The notes beneath the pieces are model-generated. The model made no database searches, had not been told where the DNA came from, and saw only the letters and a list, made by a program, of their open reading frames with translations. A program made the translations under genes and the position numbers. A DNA stretch of 64,000 nucleotides from Pradoshia sp. D12 (lineage in GTDB: Bacteria > Bacillota > Bacilli > Bacillales > Pradoshiaceae): positions 3,537,587 through 3,601,586 of the forward strand of contig NZ_CP044545.1 in NCBI RefSeq assembly GCF_008935075.1. Reading direction: 5' to 3'. Position 1 is the stretch's first letter; every line of letters begins with the position of its first letter. Shown here piece by piece: positions 58,540-64,000 of this stretch.

Positions 58540-58899
58540 TTAAACTTTTCTGTCTACAAACAAAGCCATGTTCTCTACCATAGCTGCATACATATCAAGC
58601 ATCTTCTTTGGAGGAATTTCACGTAGCACATTGCCTGTTGCGTCATCAACCACGGTTACATAATATTCATTTAGATCCTCGTGAAGCTCAAATTTTAAAG
58701 ACGCATGCATCGGTCCTATAAATTTATTCATAGCTTCCGTTGTTTCTGTTAGCTTCTCTTTCATTTGTACATCTGTCATAGGTGACTGTTCTTGTTGAGG
58801 AATAACATTTTGAATCAAAGCCTGCTCTTTTATAGGAACAGAACTTTTAGTAAAAGACTGTGGAGCCAAATAACCAACATCAGCCGAAATACTATTCAC
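58540..58899 (-). CDS. flaG: FlaG family protein (YvyC)
   Basis: 119 aa. Conserved C-terminal half: LKFELHEDLNEYYVTVVDDATGNVLREIPPKKMLDMYAAM. Affects filament length and assembly in other species. First gene of flaG-fliD-fliS, with a SigD promoter about 40 bases upstream. Confidence 0.92.
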   Translation of the reverse strand: MNSISADVGYLAPQSFTKSSVPIKEQALIQNVIPQQEQSPMTDVQMKEKLTETTEAMNKFIGPMHASLKFELHEDLNEYYVTVVDDATGNVLREIPPKKMLDMYAAMVENMALFVDRKV

Positions 58900-58939
58900 C
58901 CTCTCGCACCTCCAACTATTCAGTTCACTGTTATTAGGT

Positions 58940-58965
58940 ATATCGGTAGGATTGGGGGAATTTTA
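58940..58965 (-). promoter_or_regulatory. SigD promoter of flaG-fliD-fliS
   Basis: On the minus strand TAAA, 14 bases, ACCGATAT; the SigD consensus is TAAA-N15-GCCGATAW. One base short in spacing and one mismatch in the -10. Confidence 0.65.
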
Positions 58966-59066
58966 AGAGGAAGGTGTAAATAAAAGGGATATTACTAACG
59001 ATTTCGCTTAGTAATTTGAAAGTAACAATTAGATTAAAACTTACACCTCACTTCTTTCTACTAAAT

Positions 59067-59099
59067 AAAAAATCCGGTTCTCCCTTAAGGAAAACCGGA
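59067..59099 (-). terminator. Terminator of the 287-aa flagellin gene
   Basis: TCCGGTTTTCC facing GGAGAACCGGA (59088-59099 and 59073-59084, small mismatch) followed by TTTTTTATTT on the minus strand. Confidence 0.88.
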
Positions 59100-59111
59100 C
59101 CTTCATTATAA

Positions 59112-59975
59112 TTAACGAAGAAGTTGTAAAACTCCTTGTGGTTGTTGGTTAGCTTGAGCCAACATTGCTTGTGCTGCTTGAGAAAGAATAGAATTCTTTG
59201 TTTGCTCCATCATTTCTTTCGCCATGTCTACGTCACGGATACGAGATTCTGCAGCAGTCAGGTTTTCACTAGAATTGTTTAAGTTATTGATTGTGTGCTC
59301 TAAACGGTTTTGGTTTGCACCCAGTTTAGAGCGCGCACTTGATACTAAATTAATAGCAGCATCTACTTTAGCAATATCATTATCAAAATTTGTTGATGTA
59401 CCATCCGGATCTAAATCTTTAACATCTAAATGCTCTGAACTGAATCCTTTAGAAGCAACAGGTGTTGGTGGAGTAGTCGCCTCGCCATCAGCAGATTTTA
59501 TTTCTATAGAAAGGGTTTGCCCTGCATTAGCACCAATCTGGAAGTCCGATTTGAAGCTACCATCTAATAGTTTCTTACCATTAAACTCAGTACGTTCAGC
59601 AATCCCATCAAGTTCTTTATTCAACTCTGCAATTTCATCCCTAATAGCCGTTAAATCTTCTGTTTCAAGTGAACCTCCATTACCTGCTTGTACAATCAAT
59701 TCACGTTGACGTTGTAGGATAGAGTGAGTTTCACTTAAAGCACCTTCAGCTGTTTGAATCAAAGATATATCATCTTGGGCATTACGAGATGCTTGATCTA
59801 ATCCACGAATTTGCCCACGCATTTTTTCAGAGATTGAAAGGCCTGCTGCATCATCACCAGCTTTATTAATACGTTGTCCAGAAGCCAATTTCTCCATTGA
59901 TCCTGCTTGTGCATTTGTAGCCGCACCCAATTGACGGTGTGTGTTTAATGCTGTGATATTGTGATTGATAATCAT
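59112..59975 (-). CDS. Flagellin (287 aa paralogue, downstream of csrA2)
   Basis: Major filament subunit type. Conserved ends (IINHNITALNTHRQLGAATN, KAGDDAAGLSISEKMRGQIRGL; ESRIRDVDMAKEMMEQTKNS...PQGVLQLLR). The centre carries a small insertion (DGEATTPPTPVASKGFSSEH) missing from the other two. Leader holds AAGGAGGAAA and an upstream hairpin with GGA in the loop. No convincing promoter lies between it and the csrA2 terminator, so it may depend on read-through. Confidence 0.96.
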   Translation of the reverse strand: MIINHNITALNTHRQLGAATNAQAGSMEKLASGQRINKAGDDAAGLSISEKMRGQIRGLDQASRNAQDDISLIQTAEGALSETHSILQRQRELIVQAGNGGSLETEDLTAIRDEIAELNKELDGIAERTEFNGKKLLDGSFKSDFQIGANAGQTLSIEIKSADGEATTPPTPVASKGFSSEHLDVKDLDPDGTSTNFDNDIAKVDAAINLVSSARSKLGANQNRLEHTINNLNNSSENLTAAESRIRDVDMAKEMMEQTKNSILSQAAQAMLAQANQQPQGVLQLLR

Positions 59976-59999
59976 TTAATTTTCCTCCTTGGAATGTGT

Positions 60000-60021
60000 A
60001 GGTGGACTTCCTTTTCCACCT
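60000..60021 (-). promoter_or_regulatory. CsrA-binding-type hairpin in flagellin leader
   Basis: On the minus strand AGGTGGA/TCCACCT form a perfect 7-bp stem around AAAGGAAG, which exposes GGA. It ends about 10 bases before AAGGAGG, itself a second GGA site. This two-site layout matches CsrA repression of B. subtilis hag. Confidence 0.65.
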
Positions 60022-60096
60022 GATAGATTTTAAATTTATATATTAATGGAAACTGGCCCGTTGCCTAGGATGGGGGGTTCCAGTAATAACGAGATT

Positions 60097-60158
60097 AAAA
60101 AAGACGGGCGGTTCTGAAACTGGGATGCTTCCTGCATCGTAGTTTAGTACCGCTCGTC
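60097..60158 (-). terminator. Multi-tier hairpin terminator after csrA2, with AGGAA loop
   Basis: Minus-strand RNA: base stem GACGAGCGGT/ACCGCCCGTC (60149-60158 and 60103-60112, one mismatch), middle stem AAACT/AGTTT, apical stem GATGC/GCATC with loop AGGAA (60124-60138), then TTTTTT. It can end the csrA2 transcript. The apical loop exposes GGA, so CsrA binding could influence it. The elaborate shape is unusual for a plain terminator. Confidence 0.7.
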
Positions 60159-60175
60159 CATGAGCAAATAGGTAT

Positions 60176-60340
60176 CTATTTGTTTTGTTGGTTATCCAAT
60201 AGTTCCCCACGCGTAATTTTTACGTGTTTGGGGGCATCAATAGCTAAGCGAAGGTGTCCATCTTCACTTTTAACGACCTTAACGATGATGTCATCGCCAA
60301 TTTTTATAAATTCACCAGGTCTTCTACCAAGTACTAGCAT
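60176..60340 (-). CDS. Second, short CsrA paralogue (54 aa)
   Basis: Reads MLVLGRRPGEFIKIGDDIIV..., then DGHLRLAIDAPKHVKITRGE. The CsrA core is present: N-terminal VLxR, the LAIDAPK strand and Arg44 (two basic RNA-contact positions). It ends at 54 residues, against 79 for the neighbouring csrA, and so lacks the C-terminal helix/tail that FliW contacts in Bacillus CsrA. Strong AAGGAGGAGG ribosome site. It precedes a flagellin gene just as the other csrA does. Likely RNA-binding; possibly insensitive to FliW (inference). Confidence 0.82.
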   Translation of the reverse strand: MLVLGRRPGEFIKIGDDIIVKVVKSEDGHLRLAIDAPKHVKITRGELLDNQQNK

Positions 60341-60399
60341 AGTTGTGGTCCTCCTCCTTGAGAAAAGTGATCAGTTTGTAAGACCCCCATAGAGAACAT
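60334..60399 (-). CDS. Possible 21-codon leader peptide overlapping csrA2
   Basis: ATG at 60399 behind AAGGAGGG; encodes 21 residues beginning MFSMGVLQTDH and stops at a TAG that overlaps the second codon of csrA2 (ATGCTAG). Its codons run through csrA2's ribosome site. The overlap suggests translational coupling. The peptide itself has no recognisable features. Confidence 0.4.
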   Translation of the reverse strand: MFSMGVLQTDHFSQGGGPQLC

Positions 60400-60453
60400 T
60401 ACCCTCCTTATGCTTTAGTACACATAAAAAAAGTAAACATCCCCTATCTCACA

Positions 60454-60501
60454 TTCGCGTCCTGCGAAGATTCAATAAGAAATATTTACTCGTCCTGAGT
60501 A
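60454..60501 (-). ncRNA. Two CsrB-like hairpins in the csrA2 leader
   Basis: Minus-strand RNA contains TTCGC-AGGAC-GCGAA (60454-60468) and TACTC-AGGAC-GAGTA (60487-60501). Both are perfect 5-bp stems with the same five-base loop AGGAC, only 18 bases apart. AGGA in a hairpin loop is the hallmark of CsrA sponge RNAs (CsrB/CsrC/RsmZ). Here they sit in a leader of about 195 bases between a SigD promoter and csrA2. Confidence 0.6.
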
Positions 60502-60543
60502 TTCAGTATGAAATTTTTTCGGGTTGTTTCTCTTACATAATCT

Positions 60544-60569
60544 ATATCGGAAACTTATTTTAACATTTA
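60544..60569 (-). promoter_or_regulatory. SigD promoter of csrA2
   Basis: TAAA, 14 bases, TCCGATAT on the minus strand; near-consensus SigD with the same 14-base spacing as the flaG promoter. It lies just after the upstream flagellin's terminator and leaves a leader of about 195 bases. Confidence 0.65.
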
Positions 60570-60603
60570 ATAGTTTTAATATAAAATTTTAACATTTTTT
60601 ATA

Positions 60604-60637
60604 ATAAAAAAATCGGAACCCATAGAGAATTCCGATT
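60604..60637 (-). terminator. Terminator of the 275-aa flagellin gene
   Basis: 8-bp stem AATCGGAA/TTCCGATT (60611-60618 and 60630-60637) followed by seven T on the minus strand. Confidence 0.92.
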
Positions 60638-60646
60638 TCGATAGAT

Positions 60647-61474
60647 TTAACGTAGCAATTGAAGCACATTTTGCGGTGTTTGGTTAGCCTGCGCAAGCAT
60701 TGCTTGAGCTGCTTGAGATAGAATGGATGATCTTGTTTGCTCCATCATTTCTTTCGCCATATCCACGTCACGAATACGAGATTCAGCAGCTGTCAAATTC
60801 TCTGCAGCATTGTCCAAGTTCGCAATAGAATGCTCTAATCGGTTTTGGTATGCACCAAGCTTAGAACGTCCAGTAGAAATCTTAGCAATATTCTCATCTA
60901 AAGTAGCAATTGCTGCCTCTGCCCCAGTTTGATTGCTGATATCAGCATCTGCAATTGCTGCTTGAATATCATCTAATTTCACGCTAGTTAAATCAACTTG
61001 GATAACTTGATCTTTATTCGCACCAACATGCATAGATAGAACACCTGCATTACCAGCAGTACCATCAAGTAATTTTTGTTTATTGAATTCTGTATCAGTA
61101 TTAATACGTCCAACTTCTGTAGCCAAGGCATCAAACTCATCTTTCAAAGCTGCTCTGTCTTCTGCAATGTTAGTATCGTTCGCAGATTGCACGGCCAATT
61201 CACGCATACGTTGAGTAATTGAATGTACCTCGTTAAGAGCACCTTCAGCTGTTTGGATCAAAGAAATACCATCTTGAGCGTTACGAGAAGATTGCTCTAA
61301 TCCGCGGATTTGACCTCGCATTTTTTCGGAAATAGATAGACCAGCTGCGTCATCTCCGGCACGGTTTATACGAAGACCTGAAGACAATTTTTCCATTGAA
61401 CTGGATTGTGCGTTGTTCGCTACACCAAATTGGCGGTGCGTATTAATTGCTGCGATATTGTGATTGATAATCAT
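60647..61474 (-). CDS. hag: Flagellin (275 aa, downstream of csrA; ancestral hag position)
   Basis: Conserved ends IINHNIAAINTHRQFGVANN and ESRIRDVDMAKEMMEQTRSS...LAQANQTPQNVLQLLR, with a short central region. It directly follows csrA as hag does in B. subtilis and has its own SigD promoter, a structured 5' leader and a strong terminator. Probably the principal flagellin. Confidence 0.97.
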   Translation of the reverse strand: MIINHNIAAINTHRQFGVANNAQSSSMEKLSSGLRINRAGDDAAGLSISEKMRGQIRGLEQSSRNAQDGISLIQTAEGALNEVHSITQRMRELAVQSANDTNIAEDRAALKDEFDALATEVGRINTDTEFNKQKLLDGTAGNAGVLSMHVGANKDQVIQVDLTSVKLDDIQAAIADADISNQTGAEAAIATLDENIAKISTGRSKLGAYQNRLEHSIANLDNAAENLTAAESRIRDVDMAKEMMEQTRSSILSQAAQAMLAQANQTPQNVLQLLR

Positions 61475-61499
61475 AATAAAAAATCCTCCCTGATTTAAC

Positions 61500-61519
61500 G
61501 GATCACGTCCATGTGGTCC
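61500..61519 (-). promoter_or_regulatory. CsrA-binding site (ACATGGACGT) in hag leader
   Basis: Minus-strand ACATGGACGT (61505-61514) is an exact fit to the CsrA core ACANGGANGT and lies in the loop of a GGA.CAC/GTG.TCC hairpin. It lies about 25 bases upstream of the start codon; the GGGAGGA ribosome site forms the second GGA target. Confidence 0.75.
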
Positions 61520-61525
61520 TTTTTT

Positions 61526-61570
61526 GTGTATAAGAGATTAAAAGCGGCCGTCTCTCCTTCTCTTGTACAC
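61526..61570 (-). promoter_or_regulatory. 5'-end stem-loop of hag mRNA
   Basis: GTGTACAAGAGA pairs with TCTCTTATACAC (61559-61570 and 61526-61537, one mismatch) around a 21-base loop containing AGGAGA. The stem begins at the expected transcription start, so the mRNA would carry a hairpin at its very 5' end, which usually protects against decay. Confidence 0.6.
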
Positions 61571-61575
61571 TATTT

Positions 61576-61602
61576 GTATCGGGTGATTTCAATCGCTCTC
61601 TA
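61576..61602 (-). promoter_or_regulatory. SigD promoter of hag
   Basis: TAGA, 15 bases, CCCGATAC on the minus strand; near match to TAAA-N15-GCCGATAW. It starts at the csrA stop codon. Confidence 0.65.
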
Positions 61603-61839
61603 TGAGTCTTTCGTCCTATTTTTAGAGTTATTAATCAAATCTCCAATATTAACCGTAACCTCCGCTGCTTCTACATTTTCATGCTGAATTTCCTCAAATA
61701 GTTCCTTTCGATAGACGTCGACTTGCTTTGGGGCTTTAATGCCAAGCTTAACCTGATCGCCCTGTACAGAAACAACTGTAATTTCAATATCGGAACCGAT
61801 TAATATGGATTCATCTTTTTTCCTCGATAGAATAAGCAT
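61600..61839 (-). CDS. csrA: Carbon storage regulator CsrA
   Basis: 79 aa RNA-binding dimer. [20 protein letters not shown] and [18 protein letters not shown] are canonical, followed by a C-terminal helix and tail of about 30 residues of the kind FliW binds. Represses hag translation in Bacillus until FliW sequesters it. Three bases after fliW. Confidence 0.97.
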   Translation of the reverse strand: MLILSRKKDESILIGSDIEITVVSVQGDQVKLGIKAPKQVDVYRKELFEEIQHENVEAAEVTVNIGDLINNSKNRTKDS

Positions 61840-61842
61840 GCT

Positions 61843-62283
61843 TTACTCCCCCTTGCTTTCTACTTTTGGAAATAAAGGTGTTCTAGTTTGGTAGTTTGTT
61901 TGATTCAGAATGATTTGTTTTCCTTTACCCTTCTTCGTATCCATAATAAGCGGAGCCTGAAGATTAATCGTTGACTCCTCGAATGGCTCCTTCGCTGTCA
62001 CAATCGAAAACACCGTAATATGTTCCTCTGTTACCCCTAATGATTCCACAATTTCATCATCTAATTTAAATTCATAATCAGGGTAGGTTAGGAACGGACT
62101 TGTAACCACGAAAGCTAGATTCGGTGTCTTCACAGATTGAAGCACAAAGAATGATTGATCATCTGTTAAAAGAAGCAGCACAAATTTCTGTTCGTTCGGA
62201 AAGCCGGGAATACCTTCATCAAAGGTAATGATAACTTTTTCTTCGATCACTTGCTCACCATGATATTTTGTTGTCAGCTTCAC
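61843..62283 (-). CDS. fliW: Flagellar assembly factor FliW
   Basis: 146 aa beta-barrel protein; FDEGIPGFPNEQKFVLL and SPFLTYPDYEFKLDD are typical. Binds flagellin and CsrA in a partner switch that couples flagellin translation to secretion. The gene starts with GTG (position 62283) behind AGGGGTGAAG. Upstream lies the remnant of yviE. Confidence 0.95.
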   Translation of the reverse strand: MKLTTKYHGEQVIEEKVIITFDEGIPGFPNEQKFVLLLLTDDQSFFVLQSVKTPNLAFVVTSPFLTYPDYEFKLDDEIVESLGVTEEHITVFSIVTAKEPFEESTINLQAPLIMDTKKGKGKQIILNQTNYQTRTPLFPKVESKGE

Positions 62284-62339
62284 GTTAGCTTCACCCCTAT
62301 AGTTTCATTTCGAATGGATTTTGATTAGCTATAAAAAAT

Positions 62340-62554
62340 TCAAGAGATTGATATTGTTTCATGTAATAGCTTATACTGCCTGGAATAATTAATCGTTGGC
62401 TGATGGGTTTGTACCTGAATATTCACCTTCTGAGGCTGTATATCTGTTCGATCGATACATCTGCAATCTGTTGTTCAATCGATTGATTAATACGTTTGAT
62501 CTGGTAGCCGAGCTGCGCTGATGTTGAGTTCATTTGTAATTGGGCAATGGGCAT
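62340..62554 (-). pseudogene. yviE: Remnant of yviE (DUF6470)
   Basis: Between flgL and fliW, where B. subtilis has the 191-aa YviE, only about 70 residues of coding sequence remain. The first frame (ATG 62554, ribosome site GAGGAGGAG) reads MPIAQLQMNSTSAQLGYQIK and stops at 62423; it fits the YviE start. Homologous-looking text resumes in another frame (TDIQPQKVNIQVQTHQPTIN) and stops at 62340. So there is a frameshift and most of the gene is lost. A short functional 43-aa product cannot be excluded. Confidence 0.7.
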
Positions 62555-62581
62555 GGATAGTCTCTCCTCCTCAAAACATAC

Positions 62582-62633
62582 AAAAAGAGTTGACCCAATT
62601 GGCCACTGGGCGCTTCTTGAGTCAACTCATCTT
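62582..62633. terminator. Terminator after flgL
   Basis: 8-bp perfect stem GAGTTGAC/GTCAACTC (62587-62594 and 62621-62628) with a 26-base loop that can form an inner CCCA/TGGG stem; T runs on both sides. It separates flgKL from fliW-csrA. Confidence 0.75.
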
Positions 62634-62636
62634 TTT

Positions 62637-63512
62637 TTATCGTAAGAAATCAACCAGGCTTGGCTGAATGATGCTCGCTCCCATTTGTAAAGCAGCTCTG
62701 TGCACACTTTCCTGCGTAATAAAATCCGTATAGACCTTTTCCATGTCTACATCTTCATTTTCACTCAGTACCTTTTTCGCCAATACCTCCTGGTTATCTA
62801 TTCTGGATTCCAATAGCTCCAGGCGATTATAGCGGGCGCCAAGGTCGGAGCGTTCCGCTGAAAAGGTAGTAACCAAACCATCGAATTTCTGGAGTAAAGA
62901 ATCAAGATCCATATCATCCTCTGATAACTCTCTCTCAATCTCTCCAATTGTATTAAATAATTCCTGACTGAATAGCTGAGAAGGATCTGCATTTGCCTTC
63001 AATTGAATTCCTCTTGATACTTCCACCAGATAGGGATCATTCTCTGAATTGACCACGACACCATTTGCATCGGAGGTAACAGGTGCTGTATTCACACTCG
63101 TACCATTAAAAATATAGCGCCCGGCAACCTGCGTATTTGCTACGGATACTAAGTCCTCTTTCAGCTGAGCGATTTCCTTTGCGATGGCTTCCCGGTCGGT
63201 GGTTTCGTTTGTATCATTTTTTGCCTGGATCATCAATTCACGGATACGTTGAAAACTTTTGTTACCCTGATCCATTGAAGCCTCTGAGTTATCCATCCAA
63301 AGATAAACTTCCGATAAATTGCGCTTATATTGCTCTACTTCATTCAGGCTTGTCCGATAATACATCCCCTTTTGGGCAATCACTGGATCATCGGAGGCCT
63401 TTGTAATCTTTTTACCTGTTGATAGCTGTTCAAGATATTGCGCCATCGAGCCATAGCTCTTATTGATATTCCGCAAAGAATTGGCTGCAACCATACTTTG
63501 TGTGACTCTCAT
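62637..63512 (-). CDS. flgL: Hook-filament junction protein FlgL
   Basis: 291 aa. Flagellin-like ends: RVTQSMVAANSLRNINKSYGSM and KASDDPVIAQKGMYYRTSL; C-terminal VYTDFITQESVHRAALQMGASIIQPSLVDFLR. It follows flgK by ten bases. HAP3 forms the junction on which the filament grows. Confidence 0.96.
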   Translation of the reverse strand: MRVTQSMVAANSLRNINKSYGSMAQYLEQLSTGKKITKASDDPVIAQKGMYYRTSLNEVEQYKRNLSEVYLWMDNSEASMDQGNKSFQRIRELMIQAKNDTNETTDREAIAKEIAQLKEDLVSVANTQVAGRYIFNGTSVNTAPVTSDANGVVVNSENDPYLVEVSRGIQLKANADPSQLFSQELFNTIGEIERELSEDDMDLDSLLQKFDGLVTTFSAERSDLGARYNRLELLESRIDNQEVLAKKVLSENEDVDMEKVYTDFITQESVHRAALQMGASIIQPSLVDFLR

Positions 63513-63522
63513 ACCTATTCAC

Positions 63523-64000
63523 CTACCTGCCACCGACGCCAAGGCCGTTGATTATTTTATCGAGACATTCATCAATCATCGTAATCATTCGTGCTGATGC
63601 ATTATATGCCTGCTGAAATTGAACCATATTGGTCATTTCTTCATCCAATGAAACTGCACTGACGGAAGAACGTCGGTCGCTGACATTCTGCAACAGGGTC
63701 GCACTGTTCACAGATAATCGATCCGCCTGTTCCGTTTTAACAGCCAATGTTCCTATAATACTTTGCAGGTAAGCGCCTAAACTTTCTTTTTCAGCAGCTG
63801 GAGAAGAGTCAGCTAATGCATCCTTATAATTGAGCTTTTCATAAAAGACATCTGCAAGCTTCAATAGATTGCTTGCATCACCATCATTAGGAGTAGCAAC
63901 GGACGCATTAGCAATATAATCGTAGCTTTCTTTTATTTCATCGGATATTCGAATGCGGCTGGCAAAACCCTTGACGTTCTGAGGATCAGCATTATACTCA
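63523..64000 (-). CDS. flgK: Hook-filament junction protein FlgK, partial (5' end outside window)
   Basis: C-terminal 158 residues of HAP1. The frame is open to the window edge, reading EYNADPQNVKGFASRIRIS, then LSVNSATLLQNVSDRRSSVSAVSLDEEMTNMVQFQQAYNASARMI, the conserved FlgK C-terminal helix. The TTG at 63864 is an ordinary internal codon. First visible gene of the flgK-flgL unit. Confidence 0.95.
   Translation of the reverse strand, partial: EYNADPQNVKGFASRIRISDEIKESYDYIANASVATPNDGDASNLLKLADVFYEKLNYKDALADSSPAAEKESLGAYLQSIIGTLAVKTEQADRLSVNSATLLQNVSDRRSSVSAVSLDEEMTNMVQFQQAYNASARMITMIDECLDKIINGLGVGGR

Noticed and set aside
59976-60175. c-di-GMP or other known riboswitch ahead of the flagellin gene
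   Set aside because: Hairpins are present, but I could not match the conserved cores of GEMM or other classes I know; the GGA-loop interpretation fits better.

Overview
The window comes from a low-GC, endospore-forming Gram-positive of the family Bacillaceae. Gene content and order match the Bacillus subtilis segment running from trxB through his, lgt/hprK, nag, yvl, uvr, min/ctp, ftsEX, prfB and secA to the late flagellar genes. Gene details (flagellin number, accessory insertions, sin layout) differ enough that it is not B. subtilis itself; I cannot name the species. All calls are read from sequence and remembered families. No database search was run.

Layout. 1-9.2 kb: 5' part of trxB, a TPR protein with a C-terminal helix-turn-helix, a dense intergenic repeat, and a complete eight-gene histidine operon (hisZGDBHAFI, minus strand, mostly overlapping start/stop codons). 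9.3-13.3 kb: hprK-lgt-yvoD-ppaX-yvoF. 13.4-16.3 kb (plus strand): nagA-nagB and a CwlC-like amidase. 16.3-18.4 kb: the envelope-stress operon yvlABCD with a good SigW-type promoter. 18.6-23.9 kb: csbA, uvrB (LexA-type box) and uvrA. 24-29.6 kb: a sugar ABC importer without its own ATPase plus an intracellular GH15-type glycosidase, followed by a cluster of DnaA boxes. 30.3-32.5 kb: a CDF metal exporter, sinR, a convergent 41-codon sinI, and a small zinc-ribbon gene whose upstream region carries two SinR-operator-like palindromes.

32.7-50.8 kb is mainly cell envelope and division: an FtsW/RodA protein, a PH-domain protein, minJ, ctpB, an AimR/Rap-like receptor with a 41-aa secreted-peptide gene, an M23 murein hydrolase activator beside ftsEX, cccB, yvjA, an ABC exporter, prfB with its programmed frameshift, secA and hpf (SigH- and SigB-type promoters).

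50.9-64 kb is the late flagellar region. The ancestral order flgK-flgL-yviE-fliW-csrA-hag-flaG-fliD-fliS-fliT-hpf is visible but modified. yviE is reduced to a remnant. The csrA-hag unit is duplicated, and the second csrA encodes only 54 aa without the usual C-terminal tail. A module (ylqG, ylqH, second fliS, third flagellin, yaaR) sits between fliS and fliT. Several RNA hairpins exposing GGA in their loops, the hallmark of CsrA targets, surround csrA2 and lie in two flagellin leaders.

The two most interesting loci are the chromosomal receptor/peptide pair at 37.8-39.1 kb and the csrA2 locus at 60.0-60.6 kb.
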